A DNA stretch of 64,000 bases from UBA7957 sp965222695 (GTDB taxonomy: Bacteria > Pseudomonadota > Gammaproteobacteria > Granulosicoccales > Granulosicoccaceae): positions 1,302,001 through 1,366,000 of the forward strand of contig OZ244967.1 of the NCBI GenBank assembly GCA_965222695.1. The letters are read 5' to 3'. This document shows positions 16,378 through 25,413 of this stretch, piece after piece. Position 1 is the stretch's first letter; every line of letters begins with the position of its first letter. The notes below the pieces were generated by a model. It saw only the letters and a program-made list of their open reading frames with translations, was not told the DNA's origin and ran no database searches. The translations under genes and the position numbers were made by a program.

Positions 16378-18216
16378 ATGTCAGATATTCATCCAGGCGT
16401 GCGCCAAGTGACCGAACGAATCACGGCGCGCAGCAAGCCATCTCGTGATTTGTACCTTGAACGTATTAAAGACGCGGTACAGAATTGGCCGCAAAGGCAT
16501 TCACTGGGTTGCACAAATATTGCCCATGGCTTAGCCGCGGCTCCGGATGGGGATAAAATTCTGCTAAAACAAGAGCATATGCCCAACATCGGTATAGTCA
16601 GCGCCTACAATGATATGCTCTCCGCACACTCTCCCTATGCACTTTATCCAGAAAAGATCAAACAGTTTGCCCGCAGACGCGGCGCTGTCGCCCAGGTTGC
16701 GGGAGCGACACCAGCGATGTGTGACGGTATAACCCAGGGAACTGCAGGCATGGAGCTATCATTGTTCAGCCGTGATCTTATTGCCATGAGTACGGGAGTT
16801 GCTTTATCTCATCAAACCATGGATGCGGCGATGTATCTGGGAATTTGCGATAAAATCGTTCCGGGTCTGTTGATCGGCGCCTTGCGCTTCGGGCATTTAC
16901 CCGGAATATTCGTTCCTTCCGGACCTATGGCGTCAGGGATCAGCAACAGCGAAAAAGCCATGGTGAGACAAAGGTATGCGGAAGGTAAAGCGAGCCGGCA
17001 GGAACTGCTCGATTCCGAACTGGCGGCCTACCACGGTGATGGTACCTGTACCTTTTATGGAACCGCCAACAGCAACCAGATGTTAATGGAGTTCATGGGG
17101 CTGCATGTGCCCGGCGCGGCATTCGTTCCGCCTCACGGCCGTTTGCGCGATCAACTGACGGATGCCGCGGTGGAGCAGCTTATTGGATTGACCGCATCGC
17201 GAGGTTCTTACCTTCCCATTGGTGAACTGGTGAATGAAAAAACCATTGTCAACGCCATCATCGGACTGATGGCGACAGGCGGTTCAACCAATCACACCAT
17301 ACACTTGGTGGCGATTGCCCGAGCGGCCGGTATCAGTATTAACTGGGATGATTTTAATGATCTTTCAGCACTGATTCCGCTGATCGCCAGGGTATATCCC
17401 AGCGGCAAAGCCGATATCAATCAGTTTCATGCCGCCGGCGGCACGGGGACGGTAATTGCAGAATTACTTGATGCGAACCTGGTACACAAGGATGTCAAAA
17501 CGGTCAGCGGCGGAGGTCTCGAAAACTACGCCAATGAACCTTTTTTTAATGGCGAAAGATTGTCCTGGTGCCCATCGCCAAGGGCGGGCAAGGCTGAGAA
17601 AATACTCGCATCGGCAGACAAACCCTTCCGCCGGGAAGGCGGTTTGAAGCTATTGCGGGGAAACCTCGGGCGGGCGGTAAGCAAGGTATCGGCAATCGAC
17701 AGAGAAAAATGGATTGTTCGCGCGCCTTGCCGGGTTTTTAACGATCAAGCTGACGTGCAGAAAGCGTTTTCAATCGGTGAGTTGAATCTGGATCTGGTGG
17801 TGGTGGTCAGATTCCAAGGCCCGAGGGCGAACGGTATGCCGGAGCTGCATAAGCTGATGCCTCCGCTGGCGTCTCTTCAGGATAAAGGATTCAAGGTTGC
17901 ATTAGTGACGGACGGAAGGTTGTCAGGCGCATCGGGTAAGGTCCCTGCGGCCATTCACGTTTCACCCGAATCCCTGGATAACGGCCCTTTGGCGAAGCTG
18001 CGTGATGGCGATATAGTGCTTGTAAATTGTCAAGACGGAGAGCTTTCGGTGGAACTGGATGAAAATGAATGGGCGGCAAGATCCTTTGCAGCACCCACTG
18101 AATCGATCAGCAGGTCACAATTCGGCACAGGCAGAGAGTTATTCGCCGTATTCAGGCACAATGCCGGCGGTGCCGAGCAGGGGGCCAGTGTTTTCGAATC
18201 TGAGTGCGAAGGGTAG
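16378..18216 (+). CDS. edd: Phosphogluconate dehydratase
   Basis: The 612-residue Edd of the IlvD/Edd iron-sulfur dehydratase family converts 6-phosphogluconate to KDPG. Characteristic blocks include NIGIVSAYNDMLSAHSPYAL, ATPAMCDGITQGTAGMELSL, CTFYGTANSNQMLMEFMGLH, ATGGSTNHTIHLVAIA and VTDGRLSGASGKVPAAIHV. The Cys residues in the second and third blocks are cluster ligands in the family. The stop codon is three bases ahead of eda, so the two are co-transcribed. Regulation by HexR is indicated by the operators upstream. Confidence 0.96.
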   Translation: MSDIHPGVRQVTERITARSKPSRDLYLERIKDAVQNWPQRHSLGCTNIAHGLAAAPDGDKILLKQEHMPNIGIVSAYNDMLSAHSPYALYPEKIKQFARRRGAVAQVAGATPAMCDGITQGTAGMELSLFSRDLIAMSTGVALSHQTMDAAMYLGICDKIVPGLLIGALRFGHLPGIFVPSGPMASGISNSEKAMVRQRYAEGKASRQELLDSELAAYHGDGTCTFYGTANSNQMLMEFMGLHVPGAAFVPPHGRLRDQLTDAAVEQLIGLTASRGSYLPIGELVNEKTIVNAIIGLMATGGSTNHTIHLVAIARAAGISINWDDFNDLSALIPLIARVYPSGKADINQFHAAGGTGTVIAELLDANLVHKDVKTVSGGGLENYANEPFFNGERLSWCPSPRAGKAEKILASADKPFRREGGLKLLRGNLGRAVSKVSAIDREKWIVRAPCRVFNDQADVQKAFSIGELNLDLVVVVRFQGPRANGMPELHKLMPPLASLQDKGFKVALVTDGRLSGASGKVPAAIHVSPESLDNGPLAKLRDGDIVLVNCQDGELSVELDENEWAARSFAAPTESISRSQFGTGRELFAVFRHNAGGAEQGASVFESECEG

Positions 18217-18218
18217 AA

Positions 18219-18875
18219 ATGTCCGTATTCGACTATTTGAGTGAAAACCCGGTCATACCGGTCCTGGTGGTGGAAAATCCGCAACACGCAGTGCCCATGG
18301 CGGAGTCTTTGATTAAGGGCGGAATAACGGCCTTGGAAGTCACTCTGAGAACGGCAGCAGCGCTGGATGTTGTGGAGCGGATTGCCAAATCGCTGCCGGA
18401 GGCCAAAGTCGGGGTGGGAACGCTGCTGCAGCCTGCACAGTTCGCCGATGCTAAAAACGCGGGCGCGGGCTTCGCGGTCAGCCCCGGTTTAACCGAGTCT
18501 CTGGCCGGCGCCGCGAAACACGCGGCCATACCCTGGTTACCGGGCGCGGCGACATCGAGTGAAGTGATGTTTGCCTCGGAACTCGGTATCGACGAACTGA
18601 AATTTTTTCCCGCATCCGTTGCCGGTGGCCCGTCCGCGCTCAAAGGATTTGCATCGGTGTTTCAAGGGGTGAATTTCTGCCCGACAGGGGGTGTCAATAT
18701 TGACAATATGCCGGACTACTTAAGCCTGCCGAATGTAAAAGCGGTCGGCGGTTCGTGGCTGGTCAGCCACGATATGTTGCAGCGACAGGATTGGAAGACC
18801 ATTACAAAAACAGCTGAAGAAGCCGTGGAAATTGCACACAACTGCCTTACGGGGCTATACAACCCGCTAAATTAA
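18219..18875 (+). CDS. eda: KDPG aldolase (2-keto-3-deoxy-6-phosphogluconate aldolase)
   Basis: This 218-residue class I aldolase has Glu40 in GGITALEVTLRT and the Schiff-base Lys128 in DELKFFPAS. FCPTGGVNIDNM is the phosphate-binding strand. It splits KDPG into pyruvate and glyceraldehyde 3-phosphate, completing the Entner-Doudoroff path. ATG 18219 has GAAGGG seven bases upstream and gives the canonical N-terminus; an in-frame GTG at 18204 would overlap edd. The 3' end overlaps the convergent carboxynorspermidine synthase gene by nine bases. Confidence 0.95.
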   Translation: MSVFDYLSENPVIPVLVVENPQHAVPMAESLIKGGITALEVTLRTAAALDVVERIAKSLPEAKVGVGTLLQPAQFADAKNAGAGFAVSPGLTESLAGAAKHAAIPWLPGAATSSEVMFASELGIDELKFFPASVAGGPSALKGFASVFQGVNFCPTGGVNIDNMPDYLSLPNVKAVGGSWLVSHDMLQRQDWKTITKTAEEAVEIAHNCLTGLYNPLN

Positions 18876-20063
18876 AAAATAGCCGGGATTTTCGATAATA
18901 TTCCAGGGCAAGCCATGACTTTGCATGGCCTGCATAAACGGGTCCGGGTCCATCTGCTCCATATTCCACACGCCCGGCTTTTTCCATTTTCCCTCCAATA
19001 TCAATTTTGCGCCAATCATGGCGGGTACGCCGGTTGTATAAGAGATGGCCTGTGACTTTACTTCGGCATAGCAGTTTCGGTGATCTGAAATATTATAGAT
19101 ATAAACGGTTTTTTCCATGCCGTCTTTATGACCGCGGACAATGACACCTATACAGGTTTTCCCCACTGTACGCGGGCCTAACCCTGCGGGGTCGGGCAAT
19201 AAGGCCTTTAAAAACTGGATGGGTACGATTTTCCGGCCCTGGAAGTCGACGGGCTCAATGCCGGTCATGCCGATATTGATCAGCACGTTCAGATGCTTAA
19301 GATAGCTTTCGGAGAAGCTCCGCCAGAATTGCGCTTTTCTGAGGCTGGGATAGTGCCGGGTCAAAGACTCCAATTCTTCATGATACATGCGGTAAATATC
19401 GAAGGTACCGACATCTTCCGGGCAGGTGAATTTCTGGCTTTTTGACATGGACGGTGAGGCGATGAACCGTCCGTTTTCCCAGTGCCTGCATTGTGCTGTC
19501 ACTTCCCGTATATTGATTTCCGAGTTGAAGCCGGTAGCGAATTGATATCCGTGCTCGCCGCCATTGACTTCAATGATATCCAGGTATTGAATCTCGTCCA
19601 GACAGTGTTTTGCGGCATAGGCGGTAAATACATTTGTGGCACCGGGATCAAATCCCGAACCCAAAAGAGCCGTCAATCCTGCTTTGGCAAATTTATCCCG
19701 GTAGGCCCATTGCCATTGGTACTCGAAACGGGCATAGTCGGGAGGTTCATAATTGGCCGTATCCACATAATGTATACCCGCTTCCACACAGGCATCCATA
19801 ATGGTCAGATCCTGGTATGGTAAAGCAACATTGATAACCACCGCCGGCCGCTCTTTTTTCATCAGGGCGAGCAACTGTGGAACACTGTCCGCGTCGACCT
19901 GGGTGGTTACAATGGGGCGCTCGATCTGTTCGGCAATATGCCGGCATTTTTCTTCCGTGCGACTGGCCAGAACGATTTCACTGAATACCTCCGGCAACTG
20001 TGCGCATTTGTGAGTCACCACATTGCCCACGCCACCGGCCCCGATTATCAACACTTTGGACAT
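18867..20063 (-). CDS. Carboxynorspermidine synthase (saccharopine dehydrogenase family)
   Basis: The 398-residue protein opens with a Rossmann motif (VLIIGAGGVGNVVTHKCAQL) and has DTANYEPPD and LLGSGFDPGATNVFTAYAAK, typical of carboxynorspermidine/carboxyspermidine dehydrogenase. The enzyme reductively condenses aspartate semialdehyde with a diamine (diaminopropane or putrescine) using NADPH, a step in an alternative norspermidine or spermidine route. The usual partner, carboxynorspermidine decarboxylase (nspC), is not adjacent, so it must lie elsewhere if the route is complete. True saccharopine dehydrogenase is less likely because the whole-length pattern matches the polyamine enzyme. Confidence 0.85.
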   Translation of the reverse strand: MSKVLIIGAGGVGNVVTHKCAQLPEVFSEIVLASRTEEKCRHIAEQIERPIVTTQVDADSVPQLLALMKKERPAVVINVALPYQDLTIMDACVEAGIHYVDTANYEPPDYARFEYQWQWAYRDKFAKAGLTALLGSGFDPGATNVFTAYAAKHCLDEIQYLDIIEVNGGEHGYQFATGFNSEINIREVTAQCRHWENGRFIASPSMSKSQKFTCPEDVGTFDIYRMYHEELESLTRHYPSLRKAQFWRSFSESYLKHLNVLINIGMTGIEPVDFQGRKIVPIQFLKALLPDPAGLGPRTVGKTCIGVIVRGHKDGMEKTVYIYNISDHRNCYAEVKSQAISYTTGVPAMIGAKLILEGKWKKPGVWNMEQMDPDPFMQAMQSHGLPWNIIENPGYFLI

Positions 20064-20092
20064 ATTAAAACCCCTTATATCGGCCTTTAAAG

Positions 20093-20132
20093 CCTGTTCA
20101 AGATCTCGCTAAATGGCTGCACAGTGAACAGG
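20093..20132. repeat. Short inverted repeat in divergent spacer
   Basis: CCTGTTCA at 20093 is mirrored by TGAACAGG at 20125. The left part (AAAGCCTGTTCAAGATCTC) resembles the terminal repeat of the MITE at 24486, so it may be a degraded copy in the spacer between carboxynorspermidine synthase and the DUF1840 gene. Confidence 0.4.
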
Positions 20133-20259
20133 ATGGGCCCTCAATCGTTAGATGCTAATTATAGACACTGATATCGTCCGGGTAATCCGGCATGGATTCC
20201 CCCTTCACTGTATTCGGGGTTAAAATAGAAACCACTATTGCCATACACGAGGAAACACC

Positions 20260-20559
20260 ATGTTAGTCCGCTTTACCACAGAGTCCTACGGCCATGTGGA
20301 TTATCTTGAATCCGTTGCCGCATCCCTGCTTAAGATGCTGGGCACCAGCGGCAAGATTCCCAGCGCACTGGCCGCCGACCGGGTTCAACATCATTTGGAG
20401 GCTTTGCAACAGGCGGTGACCTTCGCTGTGAGCGAGGAGAGTGAAGAATCCGGCGACGATGACGACTATGTCAGTATCAAAACGCGTGCTAAACCCTTGA
20501 TCGATATGCTGGAAAACGCGGTTGAAAACGGCGACTACCTGATGTGGGATTATGCCTGA
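20260..20559 (+). CDS. DUF1840 family protein
   Basis: The 99-residue cytoplasmic protein starts MLVRFTTESYGHVDYLESVA, continues SLLKMLGTSGKIPSAL and ends in LIDMLENAVENGDYLMWDYA, the layout of DUF1840. A central acidic stretch (EESEESGDDDD) separates two helical parts. GAGGAAACACC precedes the ATG as ribosome site. The function is unknown. It is a single gene between divergent and unrelated neighbours. Confidence 0.85.
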   Translation: MLVRFTTESYGHVDYLESVAASLLKMLGTSGKIPSALAADRVQHHLEALQQAVTFAVSEESEESGDDDDYVSIKTRAKPLIDMLENAVENGDYLMWDYA

Positions 20560-20812
20560 GGGTTATTCCGTAATGATTCCGTACCAGGCTTGAGTATCCG
20601 GCGGAATCATCCGTGTTGGCTGTGTATAAAATCGCAAAACTCAAACTCAGGCAAGCGGCGACGCTGAAACGGATGCAAACGTCCATGCATCCAGGCCCGC
20701 GCTGTTAAATCTGCGGGTACGCGGGTAATAGCAATATTGCCGGTCGACAAATCGGGCGGTAAATCATATAGTCATTCAAAGTGTCGGATATTCCAGCGGG
20801 GAAGGCGCTAGA

Positions 20813-21421
20813 ATGGTGAAAAACGGTAATTTGCAAAACATACGGCCCGTGTACAGGCATTGGATTTGGCTCGTGGCACCCTTCAGTGTTTTACTGCTTG
20901 CGGGTCTGGTTTCGGCAGACAAGCATCAAGCGGAGAGTTCGTCGATTATCAAACCGCATATCAGAGAATCGGTGGCTAATGTATATTCAATACATTCAAA
21001 TGTTTATGCAAATAACTTAAACATATTTATCACTCCCATGTACAACGATTTCGAGTTATTCACTCCGCATTCGGTGCTGGATAAGGCGAGCGGTTTGATC
21101 TGGCAGAAGGACGATGACAATACCATGCGGGATTGGGAGGATGCACAAGCCTATTGTGAATCACTGAGGCTGGACGATAAAACATGGCGTTTGCCGACGC
21201 GTGCCGAGCTATTGTCATTGGTGGACTTCGATCGTACCAAGCCATCCATAGATACGGATTTCTTCCCGACGACCAAAAACTTCAATTATTGGGCTTCCAC
21301 ACCCTATACCGGAACACCGGAACATGCCTGGAGTATTCTCTTTTCCGAAGGCAATGCCTATTGCTTTTTACGGGTTTTGAAAACCTATACCCGGTGTGTG
21401 AGGAACTATGAGGCAAGCTGA
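20813..21421 (+). CDS. Exported Lcl/DUF1566 C-terminal domain protein, first of tandem pair
   Basis: The 202-residue product has a basic N-terminus and a signal segment (WIWLVAPFSVLLLAGLVSA). The C-terminal domain shows the Lcl/DUF1566 hallmarks: LDKASGLIWQKDDDN, WEDAQAYCESL, KTWRLPTRAELLSLVD, then FNYWASTPYTG and CFLRVLKTYTRCVR with a terminal Cys. In Legionella the Lcl C-terminal domain is a lectin-like surface adhesin; many family members are small periplasmic or outer-surface proteins of unknown role. It has GGGGAAGG upstream and overlaps its downstream paralogue by 14 bases. Confidence 0.8.
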   Translation: MVKNGNLQNIRPVYRHWIWLVAPFSVLLLAGLVSADKHQAESSSIIKPHIRESVANVYSIHSNVYANNLNIFITPMYNDFELFTPHSVLDKASGLIWQKDDDNTMRDWEDAQAYCESLRLDDKTWRLPTRAELLSLVDFDRTKPSIDTDFFPTTKNFNYWASTPYTGTPEHAWSILFSEGNAYCFLRVLKTYTRCVRNYEAS

Positions 21422-21854
21422 GTTTCGGCTGGTGCTGCTGTGTCTTGTATTTCTGGTCAGCCAGGCTGTCCAGGCAACAGGACGATTTATCAATTTAACC
21501 GTGGACCAGGTGCTGGACCGGCGAACGCATTTGGTATGGCAAACCCGGCCCCCGGAGGATAAAGTCAACTATGATCAGGCATTGCAGTATTGTGAGGCGC
21601 TTGAGCTCGACAAACAAAGCGACTGGCGCTTGCCCCTGATCAAGGAATTAGCGTCTATCGTTGATGAAAACAGCTACAACCCGTCAATTTACCCGTATTT
21701 TAAAACCAAGGCCCGGTTTTATTGGTCTGTGACGGAAAATGCCGCGGACCGTGCGTTTGCGTGGCTGGTCAATTTCAGCGATTCGCATATTCACTCGTTT
21801 TTGAAAAGTTCCCGGTACTACGCTCGCTGTGTCAGGGAGCACGAGCCGAATTAA
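21408..21854 (+). CDS. Exported Lcl/DUF1566 domain protein, second of tandem pair
   Basis: This 148-residue paralogue of the preceding gene has signal peptide RLVLLCLVFLVSQAVQATG, then VLDRRTHLVWQTRPP, YDQALQYCEALEL, SDWRLPLIKELASIVDENSY, FYWSVTENAADRAFAW and the closing SSRYYARCVREHEPN. The start lies inside the end of the upstream gene with AGGA five bases before, so translation is coupled. The pair probably arose by tandem duplication, with the second copy being the domain alone. A two-protein surface or periplasmic complex is possible but not shown. Confidence 0.8.
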   Translation: MRQAEFRLVLLCLVFLVSQAVQATGRFINLTVDQVLDRRTHLVWQTRPPEDKVNYDQALQYCEALELDKQSDWRLPLIKELASIVDENSYNPSIYPYFKTKARFYWSVTENAADRAFAWLVNFSDSHIHSFLKSSRYYARCVREHEPN

Positions 21855-21895
21855 ATTCCGCCAGGGAATCGGCACAGCTACAGGGATTGCCTTTT

Positions 21896-22384
21896 CTATT
21901 CCGAGGGAGATGGCCGGTGATAGCCGGGACCCACCGTCAGTGGTTTTTCGGGGACTATTTCGCTGTCGATCTGCGAACTGACCCTGATGCTATGCTCCCA
22001 GAGAGTATTGATACCCTCGCTGTCCAGCAAAACAATATCGATCCGGTATTTTACCCCGGCTTTGACACCGCGCATGCCGGGGCTTCTGATGGAGATCCGG
22101 CGGTCGGGCAGTCCCAGCCGCTTCTCGACAACAATATCCTCGCCACCCTCAGGATCTTCAAAACTGACCCGCATCAGCGTGCCGACCGGAAAAGTCCGTT
22201 GCGGGACGGCGGTAAATCCCGAATAAACATCCGCCACGCGGTAGTTATAAATAAATCCGCTGCCCAGAATTTTCAGATAGGGTTTTTCTTTTGGAGGCCC
22301 CTGGATCGCGCGCAGAGAAAGATACAGGATCAGGCAGGCGAATACACCCGCTCCCAACAACATCAGGGGTACGGAGGGTTTCAT
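21896..22384 (-). CDS. Membrane-anchored protein of unknown function
   Basis: The protein is not recognised. Its 162 residues start MKPSVPLMLLGAGVFACLIL, a signal anchor, followed by a beta-rich periplasmic domain (VPQRTFPVGTLMRVSFEDPE, VGVKYRIDIVLLD-type strands). No cysteines or obvious catalytic motif occur in the soluble part. The ribosome site is weak. It is transcribed toward the Lcl pair and divergently from nadE. Confidence 0.55.
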   Translation of the reverse strand: MKPSVPLMLLGAGVFACLILYLSLRAIQGPPKEKPYLKILGSGFIYNYRVADVYSGFTAVPQRTFPVGTLMRVSFEDPEGGEDIVVEKRLGLPDRRISIRSPGMRGVKAGVKYRIDIVLLDSEGINTLWEHSIRVSSQIDSEIVPEKPLTVGPGYHRPSPSE

Positions 22385-22515
22385 ATCGAAGCCATCTGTA
22401 TGCAGTTAGCCAATCGTTCGGTCGAACAGAATATTGCACAGCTGATTACACTTGACAAGCCGAAATCGCGCCGAAGAAATTTTATATTCACTGTATTTCA
22501 CATAGAATAGGCGCC

Positions 22516-24456
22516 ATGAATTTTACAAATCTGGGATACATAAGAGTCGCCGCTCTGAGTCCGGAGGTTGCCATCGGCAATCCACCGGAAAATGCCCGGC
22601 GCATTGTCGAGGCGGTTTCGGATACCTCACTTAAGGGTGTCTCACTGGTATTGTTGCCGGAACTTTGTATCAGCGCCTATACCTGCGAAGATTTATTTCA
22701 CTCTCAGGATTTGCTTGATCAATGTGTCGACGCCCTGGCCACTGTTGCAGACGCGGCAAGAGACAAAGTGATTGTAGCGGGGGCTCCGTGGCGCCTGGCC
22801 GATGGCCGTCTCGTGAATGCGGCATTTGTCTGCTCGCAGGGTGAGATTGTGGGCGCCGTGCCCAAATCGTTTCATCCGAATTACGGCGAATTTTATGACT
22901 ATCGATGGTTTGTTTCCGGAGAAGGTCTCGATATTGAAGTCAAGCATGCCTTGCTGGGTGAATTCCGATTGTCGAGCGATCAGCTGTTTGAACTTCACGG
23001 CACGAGATTCGCCATAGAGATTTGCGAGGATTTATGGAGTCCACGGCCTCCGGGTGCCCGGCACGCGCTGGCCGGTGCGGATCTGATTCTGAATTTATCC
23101 GCAAGCAATGAGCTGGTCGGTAAACACCAATACCGAAGAAATCTTGTTTCCATGGCCAGTGCTACATCGATTTGTGCATATTTGTATTGTTCAGCCGGTC
23201 CCACCGAATCCAGTAAGGACGTTGTCTACGGCGGTCACTGCATGATGGCGGAAAACGGTGTCATTATTGCAGAAAGCGAGCGTTTTTCGATTAAGGGCAG
23301 CCGTGTTATATGTGAATTCGACCGGCAGAAACTGCGTCACGACCGCGGTTATAATCGCACTTTTGCACAAAGCAAACGCCCTCAGCACTATCGGACCGTA
23401 GCAGTGTCTATGGCGCAGCCCGGGCTCGACGGTCTCAAGCGCTGCTATAGTCCGTCGCCTTTTGTCCCGGAGGATAAAAACGAGTTTGAGTCACATGCCC
23501 GGGAAATCCTGCAGATTCAATCCCTGGCCCTGGCAAGGCGTATTCTCGCCGCGAATTGTCAAACCCTGTTACTCGGCCTATCCGGCGGACTTGATTCAAC
23601 CCTGGCTTTAATGGTCTGTCTGGATGCCTTGCGATTGCTCGATCGTAAATCCGCCGACACGATCGGTGTGACCATGCCTGGCCCCGGCACGAGTTCGCAT
23701 ACCCATCGGTCGGTAAAGATGCTGGCTGATGCAACCGGCATAGAGCTGCGCGAAATCCCCATCGGAGATGCTGTTGAGTTGCATCTTAAGGATATTTCGC
23801 ACAAGGGTGAGGCGGATATTGTTTTCGAGAATGCCCAGGCCCGGGAACGCACGCAGATACTGTTCGATCTGGCCAACCAGGAAAAGGGAATAGTCGTGGG
23901 TACCGGGGATCTATCGGAACTTGCCCTGGGCTGGTGTACCTATAACGCGGACCATATGTCGAACTACAACGTCAATGCCAGTGTGCCGAAAACTCTGGTC
24001 AAGTATCTGTTGCGATGGTACGCCGACAATCGTGCATCCAAGGCTCTGACAGAGGCGCTGATCCGCGTTCTGGATACACCGATTTCGCCGGAGTTGTTGC
24101 CGAACGAGAAGGATTCCGTCGTCCAGGAGACAGAATCGATTATCGGTCCTTACGAGTTACATGATTTTTTTCTCTACCACCTGTTACGCAACGGATTCTC
24201 CGTGATCAAGATTTATACACTGGCGCTTCACGTATTTAAGGGCCGTTATTCGGCCGGCGAAGTCCGCCAATGGCTGAGGGTGTTTATCCGACGATTTTAT
24301 CAGCAGCAATTCAAGCGAACCGTTGTTCCCGCCGGCCCGAAAGTCGGCTCGGTGAGTCTCTCGCCACGGGGGGATTGGCGGATGCCGGACGAAGCGGATA
24401 GCACCGCTCTGCTGGCCATGCTCGAAAAGCTGCCCTCAACCGAACAGGGAGAATAA
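22516..24456 (+). CDS. nadE: Glutamine-dependent NAD+ synthetase
   Basis: The 646-residue two-domain enzyme makes NAD+ from deamido-NAD+ and glutamine. Residues 1-300 are the carbon-nitrogen hydrolase (glutaminase) domain, with catalytic Glu in LLPELCISAYTCEDLF, Lys in GAVPKSFHPNYGEFYDYRWF and Cys in FAIEICEDLWSP. The C-terminal synthetase has the PP-loop LGLSGGLDSTLALMVCLDAL and GTGDLSELALGWCTY. This long form matches enzymes common in Proteobacteria and Actinobacteria that do not need free ammonia. It is monocistronic. Confidence 0.94.
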   Translation: MNFTNLGYIRVAALSPEVAIGNPPENARRIVEAVSDTSLKGVSLVLLPELCISAYTCEDLFHSQDLLDQCVDALATVADAARDKVIVAGAPWRLADGRLVNAAFVCSQGEIVGAVPKSFHPNYGEFYDYRWFVSGEGLDIEVKHALLGEFRLSSDQLFELHGTRFAIEICEDLWSPRPPGARHALAGADLILNLSASNELVGKHQYRRNLVSMASATSICAYLYCSAGPTESSKDVVYGGHCMMAENGVIIAESERFSIKGSRVICEFDRQKLRHDRGYNRTFAQSKRPQHYRTVAVSMAQPGLDGLKRCYSPSPFVPEDKNEFESHAREILQIQSLALARRILAANCQTLLLGLSGGLDSTLALMVCLDALRLLDRKSADTIGVTMPGPGTSSHTHRSVKMLADATGIELREIPIGDAVELHLKDISHKGEADIVFENAQARERTQILFDLANQEKGIVVGTGDLSELALGWCTYNADHMSNYNVNASVPKTLVKYLLRWYADNRASKALTEALIRVLDTPISPELLPNEKDSVVQETESIIGPYELHDFFLYHLLRNGFSVIKIYTLALHVFKGRYSAGEVRQWLRVFIRRFYQQQFKRTVVPAGPKVGSVSLSPRGDWRMPDEADSTALLAMLEKLPSTEQGE

Positions 24457-24485
24457 TTGAAAACCCGCCCCGGTTTTAGCCCTTA

Positions 24486-24711
24486 GAGCCTGTCTAACAT
24501 CTCTGTGCCGTCGCGAGAATTTGCTGATTTGAGTCAGATTTTATTCTGATTTGAGGCGCATAGTGACTCTACGCAACGACTAAAACGCCCGGAGCGTTTT
24601 GAACGCAAGCCCCTTTAGGGGTAAAGCACACGGATATGCTGCATAAAATCAGCAGAGAATCTGGCCAAACTCGGCGAATTCACAGTAGGCAGAGAGATGT
24701 TAGACAGGCTC
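24486..24711. mobile_element. MITE-like element, perfect 20-bp inverted ends, between nadE and hutC
   Basis: AGAGCCTGTCTAACATCTCT at 24485-24504 is perfectly inverted as AGAGATGTTAGACAGGCTCT at 24693-24712. The 226-bp body encodes nothing. TTA flanks both outer sides (24483-24485 and 24712-24714), consistent with a 3-bp target duplication; the right TTA is also the hutC stop codon on the other strand. A solo end of the same family lies at 9821. Confidence 0.85.
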
Positions 24712-25413
24712 TTACAGGCTTGTATGTAATCTAAAACCGGGTGCATAGGCAAGCCTGGCCGTGGTGATTGCCTGAGTCCCGTTCCAGGTGGTTCTATCGA
24801 GAATAAACAGGGCGCTGCCTTCTTCCGTTGCCAGTAGCTCGGCTTCTTCCGCATCGGCGGCAGCCGCCGAAAAACTGATTTCACCGCGGGTGAACGGAGA
24901 GTTTTGCACCAACCATTCATTGGCGCTGATGAGGGTAAGGTCGGCATTCACCACATCCGGTACAGCCTCCGGGTTGATCCACCGGTCTTCAAAAAGAAAG
25001 GGCGTGTTGTCCGAAAAATGCAATGCCTTGACATGGATCAGGCGCAATCTGGGTTTCAGACCCAAACGGCCGGAGATTAAACGGGGCGGAATCCGGGTCT
25101 TTTTGGATATTAGCGCATGCCGGTAAACACCGCCTTTCTGCTCAATTTCCATCCGTATGACCGGAATCTCCAGGGTGGCCTTTCGGACCGGGATTAAGGC
25201 AACTCTGGTGCCGGCTTTCTTACGTCGCTCCACTATACCTGCTTCAGCCAGTTCTCTGAGCGCACGGTTCACCGTCGCCCGTGCGCATCGGAATTCTTCC
25301 GCCAGTTCGATTTCATTGGGAATCAATTCGCCGGGACTCCAGAAACGCGAATTGATCCGGTGAATCAATTCCCGATGAATGATTTGCCAAGAGCGGCTCT
25401 CATCTTTGTTCAA
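24712..25413 (-). CDS. hutC: HutC, GntR-family repressor of histidine utilisation
   Basis: The 233-residue regulator has an N-terminal winged helix (PNEIELAEEFRCARATVNRA, then LRELAEAGIVERRKKAGTRV) and a C-terminal UTRA ligand domain (FLFEDRWINPEAVPDV, FSAAAADAEEAELL, LFILDRTTWNGTQAITTARL). HutC binds urocanate and de-represses hut genes. The gene overlaps hutF by four bases, forming a hutF-hutC operon. Its stop codon is the TTA (TAA on this strand) that borders the MITE, but the C-terminus has normal length. Confidence 0.92.
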   Translation of the reverse strand: MNKDESRSWQIIHRELIHRINSRFWSPGELIPNEIELAEEFRCARATVNRALRELAEAGIVERRKKAGTRVALIPVRKATLEIPVIRMEIEQKGGVYRHALISKKTRIPPRLISGRLGLKPRLRLIHVKALHFSDNTPFLFEDRWINPEAVPDVVNADLTLISANEWLVQNSPFTRGEISFSAAAADAEEAELLATEEGSALFILDRTTWNGTQAITTARLAYAPGFRLHTSL

